Positions 43,415 through 53,000 of a stretch of DNA of 64,000 nt are shown in pieces; within the stretch, counting starts at the first letter, position 1; each line of letters starts with the position of its first letter. The DNA comes from Anastatus disparis (Eukaryota; Arthropoda; Insecta; Hymenoptera; Eupelmidae), in the NCBI GenBank assembly GCA_017163975.1, contig JAFFSR010000351.1:3803501-3867500 (forward strand), in the 5' to 3' direction. The notes beneath the pieces are model-generated. The model was not told the origin of the DNA, did not search any database, and worked only from the letters and a program-made list of their open reading frames with translations. Made by a program: the position numbers and the translations under genes.

Positions 43415-44101
43415 TTATACTGATTTAATATGTAATCTAACTGTAATAGTTTCTCCACGAAAGTTTATTAAATTCCCGTCTTCATCGACTATGCGCACTT
43501 GTAAATGATCTATGCTCTTGACGACGACTGGAAGGTAAATGACTTGTGATGGCACTTCAATGATCCTATATCCTGGTGGGACAGCAGGAAAGAATTCATG
43601 TATCGTGTGCACTCGTCGACCGTTTATATAGGCACCAGAGACGATATTACACTCGATTCGAAGAGCGTTGACCTTGAGAATAGCTACAGGTAAATCTGAA
43701 TGATTCGTGACGTCAGCAGGTAGTACACGTTTTGCAAAGCCTAATAAAGGTCCTATCGAATGTTCTGATCGAAAATCAATCGAATGATCGCATTTTATTT
43801 CACTACGAAGTGTACTATTGTTTGGTTTAATACTGATTGAGATACTTTTTGTCGTCAATGTTTCACTGAGATAATTCTCTATATCCTTAATTTCATAACT
43901 ACCAGTCGGTAAAACAATTTCTTCCTGTCCAACGTAGAATAGATTACCACCCTTGTCGATATTAGGTATAGAATTGAATGTCATGAAAGCAACTAATCCG
44001 AGAACATAATTCTTGTCAGGTGAAAGTTCAATTGGTGGAAAATACTGTTCTTTCAGTACAGACGATGTACTCGAAAGACTCAAAGTCAATGAATCTACCA
44101 T
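43415..44101 (-). CDS. Polinton B penton (minor capsid) protein
   Basis: 228 residues, uninterrupted. MVDSLTLSLSSTSS start, PPIELSPDKNYVLGLVAFMTFNS inside, LPTGSYEIKDIE, EVPSQVIYLPV, and a C-terminal strand RGETITVRLHIK. Single-jelly-roll vertex protein by size and gene order. Start at 44101 rather than upstream Met codons because the predicted initiator (TCATT, A at 44119; TATATAAAG first T at 44151) lies just ahead, and the start aligns with A. Confidence 0.82.
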   Translation of the reverse strand: MVDSLTLSLSSTSSVLKEQYFPPIELSPDKNYVLGLVAFMTFNSIPNIDKGGNLFYVGQEEIVLPTGSYEIKDIENYLSETLTTKSISISIKPNNSTLRSEIKCDHSIDFRSEHSIGPLLGFAKRVLPADVTNHSDLPVAILKVNALRIECNIVSGAYINGRRVHTIHEFFPAVPPGYRIIEVPSQVIYLPVVVKSIDHLQVRIVDEDGNLINFRGETITVRLHIKSV

Positions 44102-44144
44102 GATTGTTGAACACATAATGAACAAATACTCATCATTCTTTTCT

Positions 44145-45338
44145 TTATATATCAAGAGTATTACTCAAGAATCTTAGACAAAGATGACCGCAATTAAAAG
44201 TATCAAAGTCTTGATACCTCTCAGGATTGTGCTTGATGTTGTCTACTCTCAGATATGTCATTAAATCCAAAGGAGGTTGAAGATCACCGAAGCTATCGAA
44301 ATACACAACATCGTTTCCTCGTTTGCGATATGCTACCCAGTGCGTTCCAGGTCCATCTGCATCATCGAGATTAACAATAGCTGATTCTCTATAGTGCGGT
44401 CCATTAATAGGCATAGCGTTCCTCATGAATACTCCTCGAAAATTTGAGATTTTCAGGATTTTTGCATACTTGATGAGATCAGCATCGGTGAGTGCTCTTT
44501 GAGGTAATTTTACTTTGAGGATCTTTTTTTTTTTTTTTAAAGAATTCTTTGGTTTCATACGAAGACCAAGACCAGTTTTATATGGTTTCAAGTAAAGACC
44601 TTTACCAAGAGCTATTTCTTCCATCTTTATATGTCTCTTATTTTCTTCTAATTGTTGTTTAGCAGCTTTGGAATCATTTACCGCTTTAGCGATTCCAGCG
44701 GCACCTCCAGCTATACCACCAACAGCACTCAAACCTGCAAAGATTGGTATAAGAAATGGTAAGAAACCTCCTACTTTCTTTGGAACTGGTAAAGTACGTG
44801 GAATTTTTACATTCTTTTTACCACCTGCTTTTTTAACAGCATTACGTGCACCCTTTACAGCTGACAAAATAGCTTTTCGAGCACATTTTGTAGGAACAAT
44901 TGATTTTGATGCAGCCTTTACTATTGTATTGAAAGTAGTAGTAGAAGGCTTCCTCCTCCTCCTCTTACCCTTCTTCTTCATACCTATTCCGAATTTAGAC
45001 TTTACTTTCATAATGTTTTTAATTGCAAATGCAGCTACTTTCTCTCCAAAGCTAGCGTCTTTTGATGAAATCCTTTGATTAGCTTTTTCTGCTAAAATTC
45101 TATCAGAAGCGTTTCTAGCTTCTACGTTTTCACGATTCTGTGAATAAGCAATGTCGTGCTCTTTACAAGCTCTATCGAGAGGATTAATTCCTGGATCACC
45201 TCTAGCTAAACGTTTAGCTAATCTTGTACCGGGTCCATAGTATTGGTATCCTGGTATATGAAGTTCGATTGGAAGACTATTAAGAAGCTTGTTGACAAAA
45301 CCGCGACCACGTCGTCGTTGTCTATATATGATCATCAC
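44145..45338 (-). CDS. PLA2 domain + adenain-type protease fusion (B), intact
   Basis: 397 residues. PLA2 signature at 33-65 (YYGPG loop, then ACKEHDIAY with the His-Asp pair at 61-62), as in parvovirus VP1, suited to breaching endosomal membranes. Basic segment 111-180, hydrophobic glycine-rich segment 190-220, then the protease: GTHW (His333), YFDSF (Asp348), Gln376 and Cys383 in NCGHLC; the Gln-Cys spacing of seven equals that of adenovirus protease. An IAGG/A site (209-213) fits the adenain cleavage consensus, so self-release of the PLA2 part is possible. Divergent from the ATPase. Confidence 0.9.
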   Translation of the reverse strand: MMIIYRQRRRGRGFVNKLLNSLPIELHIPGYQYYGPGTRLAKRLARGDPGINPLDRACKEHDIAYSQNRENVEARNASDRILAEKANQRISSKDASFGEKVAAFAIKNIMKVKSKFGIGMKKKGKRRRRKPSTTTFNTIVKAASKSIVPTKCARKAILSAVKGARNAVKKAGGKKNVKIPRTLPVPKKVGGFLPFLIPIFAGLSAVGGIAGGAAGIAKAVNDSKAAKQQLEENKRHIKMEEIALGKGLYLKPYKTGLGLRMKPKNSLKKKKKILKVKLPQRALTDADLIKYAKILKISNFRGVFMRNAMPINGPHYRESAIVNLDDADGPGTHWVAYRKRGNDVVYFDSFGDLQPPLDLMTYLRVDNIKHNPERYQDFDTFNCGHLCLRFLSNTLDI

Positions 45339-45358
45339 ACTTCGAAGACTAAATGAAG

Positions 45359-45407
45359 ACTGAGGGATTGGGTATAAAAGCCCTGTATTTATAGCTGGTC
45401 AAGCATT
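45359..45407. promoter_or_regulatory. Bidirectional core promoter, protease / ATPase (B)
   Basis: Reverse: TATAAATAC (first T at 45393) and CCTCAGTCT initiator (A at 45361), 32 bases. Forward: TATAAAAG at 45373 and a GCATTC initiator (A at 45405), 32 bases. Same interleaved layout as in A. Confidence 0.75.
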
Positions 45408-45430
45408 CATACGTTAGACGTGCTGTCATA

Positions 45431-46135
45431 ATGAATTTCAAAGAACAATCCGTTAAGCTACCGATAGAAAATTTTGACACTATCGTGGAGCATGAGAAGA
45501 AATTAAAGAGGCATGGAGACTTACTTCCAAACAGTATTCGAGCTGTATTTTGCGGTCCATCAAATTGTGGTAAAACCAATAGTCTCTTAGCACTAATAAC
45601 GCATCCTAATGGTCTCAGGTTTGAAAACGTTTATGTTTACTCCAAGTCTTTGAATCAACCAAAGTACAAGTTTTTGAAGGACCTCCTAGAGCCTTTAGAA
45701 GGTGTACAATACTTTCCCTTTAGTGAGCACGAATCTGTTGTAGCCCCTGATAACGCGCTTCCAAATTCTGTCATGATTTTTGATGATGTAGCCTGTGAAA
45801 AACAAGATAATATCAGAGCTTACTTCTGTATGGGTAGACACAAAGATGTTGATTGTTTCTATCTCTGTCAATCTTATGCTCGAATTCCCAAACATCTAGT
45901 CAGAGACAATGTCAATTTGTTGGTGATTTTTCGTCAAGATGACGTCAATTTGAGACACTTATACGATGATCACGTCAATTCAGACATGACTTACGCGCAA
46001 TTCAAAGAATTATGCTCTAAGTGTTGGACTGATGATAAATACGGATTTTTAATGATCGACAAAGATAGTTTGATCAATTCTGGTAGATATAGAAAAGGCT
46101 TTGATTGTTTTGCTATAAATATAGCGCGCACATAG
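45431..46135 (+). CDS. Polinton B DNA-packaging ATPase
   Basis: 234 residues, intact. Walker A GPSNCGKT at 42-49, Walker B SVMIFDDV with Asp118-Asp119, then an ARP-like RQDDVNLRHLYDDHVNSDM segment. FtsK/HerA superfamily, A32-like, packages DNA into the capsid. Very close to the A copy throughout. Starts 26 bases after the predicted initiator and heads the forward-strand block ATPase - DUF8207-like - fibre - integrase. Confidence 0.94.
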   Translation: MNFKEQSVKLPIENFDTIVEHEKKLKRHGDLLPNSIRAVFCGPSNCGKTNSLLALITHPNGLRFENVYVYSKSLNQPKYKFLKDLLEPLEGVQYFPFSEHESVVAPDNALPNSVMIFDDVACEKQDNIRAYFCMGRHKDVDCFYLCQSYARIPKHLVRDNVNLLVIFRQDDVNLRHLYDDHVNSDMTYAQFKELCSKCWTDDKYGFLMIDKDSLINSGRYRKGFDCFAINIART

Positions 46136-46176
46136 TCCTAAGAAAACAATTCATCATTGTACGCTGAAGCGTCAAC

Positions 46177-47127
46177 ATGGCTGACATTAGACGAAAGAAA
46201 GATGTTCTACATCAACTTGTACAAGCACGCAATGCAGTTAAACGAAAATATAACTTGTTGAAGTTTGGAAAAGAAAATATTGAAAGAGCATTTGGCGAGA
46301 CATTCAAACCTATCGTTGATCCTCTTCAGAAACTCGTTGCTACTACTGAGAAAAATAATGATTTTATACGTGACATAGCAAAAAATAAAAAAATAAAAGT
46401 CATATAAAACAATGATACTTATTCCTCCTTCTTGCAGCCTTCTTCTCCTTCCTCTTCATCAATTGATGATGATGCTATAGATACGTCATTAAACGATACT
46501 ATTCGACAAGTTGATACGGAATTTGAATCAGCTACAAGTGAGCAGGAATTAGAAAAAAAAGAAGATGATTTATTGCTTGATAATAAGTACATTCATATGC
46601 TCAATGAGGATCAATCAAAACAATTGGATAAAGTTTATGGAGTGCGCAAGGAAGGTAATAGTTACTTAATTGGTGACTCACCTCTATTTTTCGAAGATAA
46701 AAACATTCGTATAAAAGATCAAAAATATCCAAAAACTAAAGGATTGTTAGAATTGTTAATTACAAAAAATCCCGATAGAGGTCAGATAAACCCTAATGAT
46801 ATGCAAAATTACAAGAAAATTCTTGAAACTACTAATGCTCACAAACGACGCTACAGAAGTGATGAGTCTATTCGTACGCACAAAAGTAAGAAATTCGACA
46901 GTATCATTAGTCCTTAGTTTTCATTGAAAAAAAGAGGAGGGTCGTTACCTCGATATAAAATTGCAAGAAGAGATACGAGAATGGATTACATATACTGGGA
47001 TGATCCAAACGAACTCGTTGATAGACTTCGATTACTCATTGTTGAAAGAGAAGCTGGAAACCCTAGCCATACAAATGAGATACATTCAATTATAGAAGAG
47101 TTACGTGGAGGAGGCTATATATATTGA
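46177..47127 (+). pseudogene. DUF8207-like Polinton protein B, two in-frame stops
   Basis: Single frame from MADIRRKKDVLHQ to the terminal GGGYIY, about 316 codons, interrupted by TAA at 46405-46407 and TAG at 46915-46917. Parts as in A: basic helix (KRKYNLLKFG, IVDPLQKLV), Ser/Asp-rich linker, then YGVRKEGNSYLIGDSP and YKIARRDTRMDYIYWDDPNEL. A pyrimidine-rich stretch and CAG just after the TAA (to 46437), with an in-phase GT at 46399, could be a 39-base intron, though that is very short. Function unknown. Confidence 0.65.
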
Positions 47128-47150
47128 GGTGTAGACACCTATACCATGCA
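47116..47150 (+). promoter_or_regulatory. Core promoter of fibre gene (B), inside the preceding stop
   Basis: TATATATATTG spans the last codons and stop of the DUF8207-like gene; a GCATT initiator (A at 47150) is 32 bases downstream of the T at 47118. The A copy has the same arrangement (TATATATT by 7537, TTAGTC with A at 7504). Confidence 0.6.
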
Positions 47151-47158
47151 TTATCAAA

Positions 47159-47554
47159 ATGAGCGTCGATGTATTCGGACGTAATCTCAAACGAAGTGAG
47201 GGTAGTCGAGGACCTCCGGGTATTGGCTATAAACTCACAAAAGATGGACAATACGATATGGAAAATAAGAGGCTTTGTAATCTCGCATCACCTAATCAAC
47301 TCAATGAAGCTGTAAATTTAGATACTTTACAGCGTATCGTACGTTTGGAAGTTCAAAAATTATTAGATTCAATATCTAGTTTAAGAAGTGATCTCAATAA
47401 CCTAGATAAAATTGTAGAGGTGCATAGAGACGAGCTAGATAAGAAATTCATACAAAGCCAGTTGGAGCTTGAGACTATAAAAGGAGGCAGTATCTCTGTT
47501 AGTGCAAAACAGTCAATCGATAACCATCGATGGAACAACGTCATAGACTTGTAG
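47159..47554 (+). CDS. Fibre-like protein with collagen-like and coiled-coil parts (B)
   Basis: 131 residues, MSVDVFGRNLKRSEGSRG start, GPPGIGYKLTKDGQYDMEN, then NKRLCNLASPNQLNEAV, a block like trimeric viral fibre repeats, and a coiled coil (VRLEVQKLLDSISSLRSDL). Ends in NNVIDL. Its last 25 bases overlap the start of the integrase in another frame. Likely a vertex spike or tail fibre; this is inferred from sequence style and from its conserved place in both elements. Confidence 0.6.
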   Translation: MSVDVFGRNLKRSEGSRGPPGIGYKLTKDGQYDMENKRLCNLASPNQLNEAVNLDTLQRIVRLEVQKLLDSISSLRSDLNNLDKIVEVHRDELDKKFIQSQLELETIKGGSISVSAKQSIDNHRWNNVIDL

Positions 47555-48453
47555 AAGAGCTTCACAAGCCAGCACGTCGTAATTATCCTCGTCGAAAGTT
47601 CGATGTGCGAGGTTTGGATGAGACTTGGCAAGCTGATTTGGTAGAGATGCAACCTTATTCTCGAGAAAACAAAGGCTACAAATACATGCTTACAGTTATA
47701 GATATTTTTTCAAAATACGTTTATGCTGTTCCTGTAAAACAAAAAACTGGTATAGATGTTTCTGCTGCTATGAAGTCTGTATTGACAAAAGGTAGAGTGC
47801 CTAAGAATCTTCACACCGATCGAGGTAAGGAGTTCTATAATACCAATTTCCAGAATCTCATGCAACAATATAAAATCAATCTCTACTCGACTTATAGCAA
47901 TCTCAAAGCGTCTATTTGCGAACGCTTTAATCGTACGCTCAAAAACAAAATGTGGAAACAGTTTAGTTTACGTGGTAACTACAAGTGGATTGATATTATC
48001 TCCAATTTGATTGACAAGTACAATGATGAGAAGCATCGGACTATTAATATGAAACCGAAAGATGTTACAGCTGAAAACGAAGCTGAAGTTCTTCGACGAT
48101 TCAAGCATAATGTTAATTTAATAGAAAAGAAACCAAAGTTCAAAGTTGGTGATAAAGTACAAGTAAACAAGTTAAAACAAGTATTCGAAAAAGGATACAC
48201 ACCCAACTGGTCTACTGAAATATTTACTGTACACCGAGTTCGAAAAACAAAACCAGTTACTTTTCTCTTGCAGGATTATAAAGATCAACCAATAGCTGGA
48301 GGTTTTTATGAAAAAGAATTACAAAGTGTCGAATATCCTGATTACTATCTTGTAGAGAAGATTCTTAGAAGACGTGGAAATGAAGTATTAGTGAAGTGGC
48401 TTGGTTTCGACAATACTCACAATAGTTGGATTAATAAAGCAGATGCTCAATAA
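47530..48453 (+). CDS. Polinton B chromodomain integrase, intact
   Basis: 307 residues. rve catalytic core with Asp36 (WQADLVEM), Asp97 (HTDRGKEF) and Glu131 (CERFNRTLKNKMW), then a linker with KFKVGDKVQVNK and a C-terminal chromodomain (about 270-307: YYLVEKILRRRGNEVLVKW, NSWINK) that may guide insertion to chromatin. No stop or frameshift. Start at 47530 overlaps the fibre gene by 25 bases, suggesting a shared transcript. Convergent with the polymerase, with IAP and a small gene between. Confidence 0.94.
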   Translation: MEQRHRLVEELHKPARRNYPRRKFDVRGLDETWQADLVEMQPYSRENKGYKYMLTVIDIFSKYVYAVPVKQKTGIDVSAAMKSVLTKGRVPKNLHTDRGKEFYNTNFQNLMQQYKINLYSTYSNLKASICERFNRTLKNKMWKQFSLRGNYKWIDIISNLIDKYNDEKHRTINMKPKDVTAENEAEVLRRFKHNVNLIEKKPKFKVGDKVQVNKLKQVFEKGYTPNWSTEIFTVHRVRKTKPVTFLLQDYKDQPIAGGFYEKELQSVEYPDYYLVEKILRRRGNEVLVKWLGFDNTHNSWINKADAQ

Positions 48454-48508
48454 GTATTTTGTATTTAATTTATAAAGAATAAAAACTTACAAATAATTCA
48501 ACGTGATC

Positions 48509-48916
48509 ATGTATCGAATACAGCAAAACCGTCTTGATATTTTTAAAAATTGGCCTTTGAGTTTTTTAAAACCTGAAGATTTAGCTGCAGCAGGATTTTA
48601 CTACACTGGTAAAATAGATAAAGTCCGTTGCTTTGAATGTTCTACAGAAATCTGTAGATGGGAAATTGATGACAATCCATTATTGGAGCACAAAAAGTGG
48701 AATGGCCGTTGCCGCTTCATCCGAGGTATACCTTGTCGGAATGATTCTGCTGAAGAAAATACCAATAGATGTAAAATTTGTCTTGATAATGAAGTAGAAG
48801 TCGCATTTATACCCTGTGGACACTGTTGTAGTTGTTATCATTGTTCATCCATTGTTAAAAAATGTGTAATTTGTAGAAAAGTTATTAATCAAAGAATTCG
48901 AATTTACATATCATAA
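48509..48916 (+). CDS. iap: Inhibitor of apoptosis protein (BIR + RING)
   Basis: 135 residues. BIR domain with exact spacing Cys41-x2-Cys44-x16-His61-x6-Cys68, inside AAAGFYYTGKIDKVRCFEC and WEIDDNPLLEHKKW. RING finger Cys88-x2-Cys91-x11-Cys103-x-His105-x3-Cys109-x2-Cys112-x6-Cys119-x2-Cys122, ending in IRIYIS. It is an E3-ligase IAP that would block caspase activation in the host cell, as baculovirus IAPs do. Very compact: one BIR and a 15-20 residue linker. Start at 48509 (MYRIQ); an in-frame GTG upstream is unlikely. Intact, placed behind the integrase; absent from A. Probably captured from an insect. Confidence 0.95.
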   Translation: MYRIQQNRLDIFKNWPLSFLKPEDLAAAGFYYTGKIDKVRCFECSTEICRWEIDDNPLLEHKKWNGRCRFIRGIPCRNDSAEENTNRCKICLDNEVEVAFIPCGHCCSCYHCSSIVKKCVICRKVINQRIRIYIS

Positions 48917-49050
48917 TTTTTTTAATTTAATGAAAATGTATTTAATAATGTATATTAAGAAATTGAAATAAAATAAACACTTTTTAAAGTTAAACATTGA
49001 ATTTATTATAATGATATCCAATTTTCATTTATACACTCATAACTAAACAC

Positions 49051-49056
<6 letters not shown>

Positions 49057-49083
<27 letters not shown>
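49057..49083. repeat. (AT)n microsatellite
   Basis: Short AT tract followed by (AC)n, between IAP and the next gene. Confidence 0.85.
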
Positions 49084-49086
<3 letters not shown>

Positions 49087-49104
49087 CACACACACATGTA
49101 CACA

Positions 49105-49404
49105 CTAAACATTAGAAAATTCAAGGACTTGGCCACCTTTGTACATTATAAAAAGTTTTAATTTATTAGCAGCACTTTGCATTTCCTCTAAAAACTTTAA
49201 GTCTTTTTCAAACACTTCGGACACTTTCTTAGGTAAAAAAATTTGGATTTCTTGATCCAGTTCTGCCACGATCTTTAATCCATATCGAGTGTTCACCTGT
49301 CTTAATTTTGTGACCGTATACAGGTTATCTTTCCTAAGTTCAGTCAACTTTTTTGTTTGAAGAAATCCTCCTCTAGCGATAGCGTTTAATTTAGAGATGT
49401 CCAT
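49105..49404 (-). CDS. Small Polinton protein, possible OB fold (paralogue 1)
   Basis: 99 residues, MDISKLNAIARGGFL start, then YTVTKLRQVNTRYGLKIVAELDQEIQ, a strand-turn-strand layout with FLPKKV and a helical second half ending VLEFSNV. Paralogous to the 40318-40629 protein. The basic RQVNTRYG turn in a strand-rich frame suggests single-stranded DNA binding (inference). Intact. It follows the polymerase on the same strand, so it may be expressed with it. Confidence 0.65.
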   Translation of the reverse strand: MDISKLNAIARGGFLQTKKLTELRKDNLYTVTKLRQVNTRYGLKIVAELDQEIQIFLPKKVSEVFEKDLKFLEEMQSAANKLKLFIMYKGGQVLEFSNV

Positions 49405-49444
49405 TTTATCTATAACAAGAACAAAAATTCATAGTTAAGAATAG

Positions 49445-49640
49445 TAGAAATTTCAGTACTATTGATACTGTATGAATACTGTATCAATACCGTATCAATA
49501 CTGTATTAATACTGTATTAATACTGTATCAATACTGTATTAATACTGTATCAATACTGTATTAATACTTTATTGATACTATATTAAAAACTATATTGAAA
49601 CTATATTAATACTATATTGATACTTTATTAATACTTCATT
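49445..49640. repeat. Tandem repeats of tactgtatcaa / tactgtattaa
   Basis: About fifteen 11-12 base units, progressively degenerate towards 49640, between the small gene and the polymerase tail. Confidence 0.85.
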
Positions 49641-50010
49641 TAAATACTATTAAATTATTTTAAAAACTTTTTTCATAAGTTCTATCGAAAGACTTAAACA
49701 ATTGGCTTGGACTAAATTATCATCAAAGAAAAAAAATACTCACCTCAATTTAAGATTCGCTGGTAAAATCAAGTCTGGATCTTTTGCTACTGCCTGCTGC
49801 TTCTTCGCTTGTTGACTGATGAGTTCTTTTGAGGACTTGTTGATTATCTCTTGAGGAGGCTGCGAACTGAATGATGCTAGGCCGCTCGTGCAGCTGCTCA
49901 TATAGGGATCTCCCCACCTCAGCAGCAGCAACTTCTCCCACCACAAGTCTCGGCGGCTCGACTGCGGCTACCCCCACTTCAGGTCTCGGCGGCTCGGTAG
50001 CTGCTTCCCC

Positions 50011-53000
50011 CTATTCTGGACTTGGCGGCTTTGCCAAGTAATGACCCCAAGGAAGAGTGTCCGTAGTTTCTGACTGCAGATATCGTTTGTCGTCATAGGC
50101 ACTGAGAGCGATCTTCGTTTCCTTCTCAGTGTACAGTTGGTGATTGCGAGATCTTATGTTTCGCTGTTGACGAACCTTGATCTCTTTCGTTTTCAAACAA
50201 TCGATGTAGTCGTCGAAACAGATGGTCGCTTTGACTACGGAACTCTTCACTCCCTTGGATTTTTTTATCGGCTTCTGATTTTCGACTCTGACGCTGTACA
50301 TTTTACTCCTCAGTCCAACGAATTCCAACATGATATTTCCATTGCATTCATCCTTCATTAAACCAAGAATTTTCTTGTTGGCCGGAGAAATGTCGAATTG
50401 GTTAGGCTGTGGGTAGTCTGAGGTGTCGAACTCATGGATGTCCCGTCTCATTATCTTGTACATATCGATGTTGGTCATTTCATACACCAAGCTATCAGTA
50501 TCGGTGTACAATAACTTACAATTGGCTCCATTGTTTGCTACGTTGTCCAGCATATAGTCATAATGGAAGCGGTATACAAGAGTTTTGGACAAATCCAGTA
50601 CAGAGAGCCCGATGTAGATGGGTTTCCTGATACAAATCTCTGTTCGTAAGAGCTGAATAGCCACAAGATTTTCATCAAAGATGGCACAACTACTGAAATT
50701 AGGCCTGGCAATGAGCGCCTCCGCACCATAGCGTCCTTTCCATTTACTGACGAGCTTGATGTCCACATTTTTTCGCTCGTTCTCCATGGTTTTTCCATAA
50801 ACAGCGTTGTTGAAGAGTTTGAAGAGCATCTTCTCGGAATTATTTTTAGCATTTTTTCTCTTCTCGCTGTTCAAGTCTATGTACTTTTTGAGCCATCGAC
50901 TTTGATCAAATTGAAGAGCTCGATAGATTTTCTTTAGACGTAATCCATGGAGTAATGCCTGCTTCAATGCACGATAATGAAGCACGTAACGCTGCTTATC
51001 GTGCAAAGTTGTCATCAATTTCGTCTGCTTGGAATCTGGAGGTGCTCTGTGCTCAGCACAAAATGGCATATCCTTGTGTTTGTCATGAAGAGATTGAGGA
51101 TATTCCAAGTCCACTTCCAGTATGTAACCGAATGGATAGTCATCAGGAATATCGAAGAAATCATATCTATCCAGGTTATCCACCGATCTGAAGCCACCAC
51201 ATGGTAAGGGTTCAGTCATGGCCCAACCGTACAAGTTATTGACGTCGTAATACATCAAATATTTTTCTTCTTCGTTGGGATTATAATCTTGTCCCATGTA
51301 CGGATTATTCGCTTTGCCATAGCGATTGCAACACTGACTGATTCCACCTCGTATACCTCGTTCAATAAACATAAGCATGTCGATATCAGTCAGAAGTTCT
51401 AATTTTACCTGAGTGTACTTTAACATCGCATCCCACGTCAATCCAGGAGTAGTGTAATAGTGGGCAGGATCCAAGTCATATGCCTCGAGACAATTTTTTC
51501 TAAAATTCTTAAAGACTTCAGCTAGAAGCAAAACATCTGTCTTGAGATACAAATCAGAGTACTGTCCGAGTGTTTGAATATTGAATGTCTGCCAAACTTA
51601 TTTTGCATGTTCATAATCTTCATCACTGATGTGGGCCTCGTACAAGCTGCTGTAAAAGCTCTCCTTTGATGGAAATTCAATTTCTTCCAGCTTGTCCAAA
51701 GACCTAACGTAGTCATACGGAAAGACACCTTTTCTCTATAAAAGCATGATTTGATCTGTAGTAAATCCATCAGTTTGCTGGAAAACTCGATCTACTATGT
51801 TATGTTTTTCCAAGTATGACGATAACTTGTCCAGCGATGAAGCCATAAACCGAAACGAGTCAATAAAGCGCAAATTAATATCAGTTCCTTCCACAAACTT
51901 TGTAAAAGATATATATCTTTCCTTCGTTTGTGGAAGAAGCGACACTCGTCCTGGGAAACAAGTAGCGATCTCTTTTATGAAAATATGCGCATCATAACCA
52001 CTTGGGTTATGAAAGATCACTGGTATCATGCGTGAATCTTGATATTTGATGTTGCATTCGTTGTGCGCAGGTCCTCTGTATTCTCCAGTGAGATGGCAGT
52101 GATCTCTAACTTTCTTTTCTCCAGGAGTAAAAGACTTCTGACAAATATGACACAAGCGAGCACTATTGAATTTGAACTTTTCCATCATTGTTAAATCTCT
52201 CATTGGCTTCGGATTTTTATACATATCTTGTAATTTTACGGCTAACACGTGAAGATTTTTCACGAACCACTTGGCTGGTGTTTCATCTAGTTGTTCGCTT
52301 TGTCTGTAGCTTTTGTATTCCGATAAAGTGTCATCATAGTTACACTTTACTAAATATCCAACACTGTAAGCCTCGTGTAACTGATAGGCACGTTTTTGAT
52401 TTTCTATTGGTTGAAGCAAGCATTCAAAATCTGCATAAACCACGAATGGCACAGGGATATTGTTCATAAAATTTTTAAATTGTAATACACTATCCCTTTT
52501 ATCAGGAAGAGTAACCTTGCATTTATTAAGATTCTCACAATCAATTACATGTGCTGCTAATTTTTCAATTGTTTTAAAATAATGCAAACATCGATCGCAA
52601 ATGTGTGATTGATGTCCATGTGCACTCAATTGTTTTCCTACCAATCGAGAAAGATTTTTTATCCAAACGTAGTGGTGCTTGTAGTCAATGTTGTCAAAAG
52701 AATCGTTATGCTGTTGTTGTTCTTCTTCTTCTTCGTTTTCATCGACATAGAACTTCTCGACTAGAAGAAGATTCACGTGCTTATTCTTCTTGCAGGTTGT
52801 AACATGTCGATGTAAAACAACAAACTTATTTCCTGTCTTTTTCAAAAAATAAACGTTTACGGAAATATCATTTTGTTTTTCAAACTTTCCGACATCTTTT
52901 GGATCCACAGGAAACTCTATTCCTTTAAAATTTAATTCGTCTTTATATTGCTCGTATGACGAAACTCTATGAGCATTTTGTTGTACTGGATGTAAAGCTG

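Noticed and set aside
49445..49640. CRISPR-like array of short repeats
   Set aside because: Units are contiguous 11-12 base tandem repeats without spacers, in a eukaryotic transposon.
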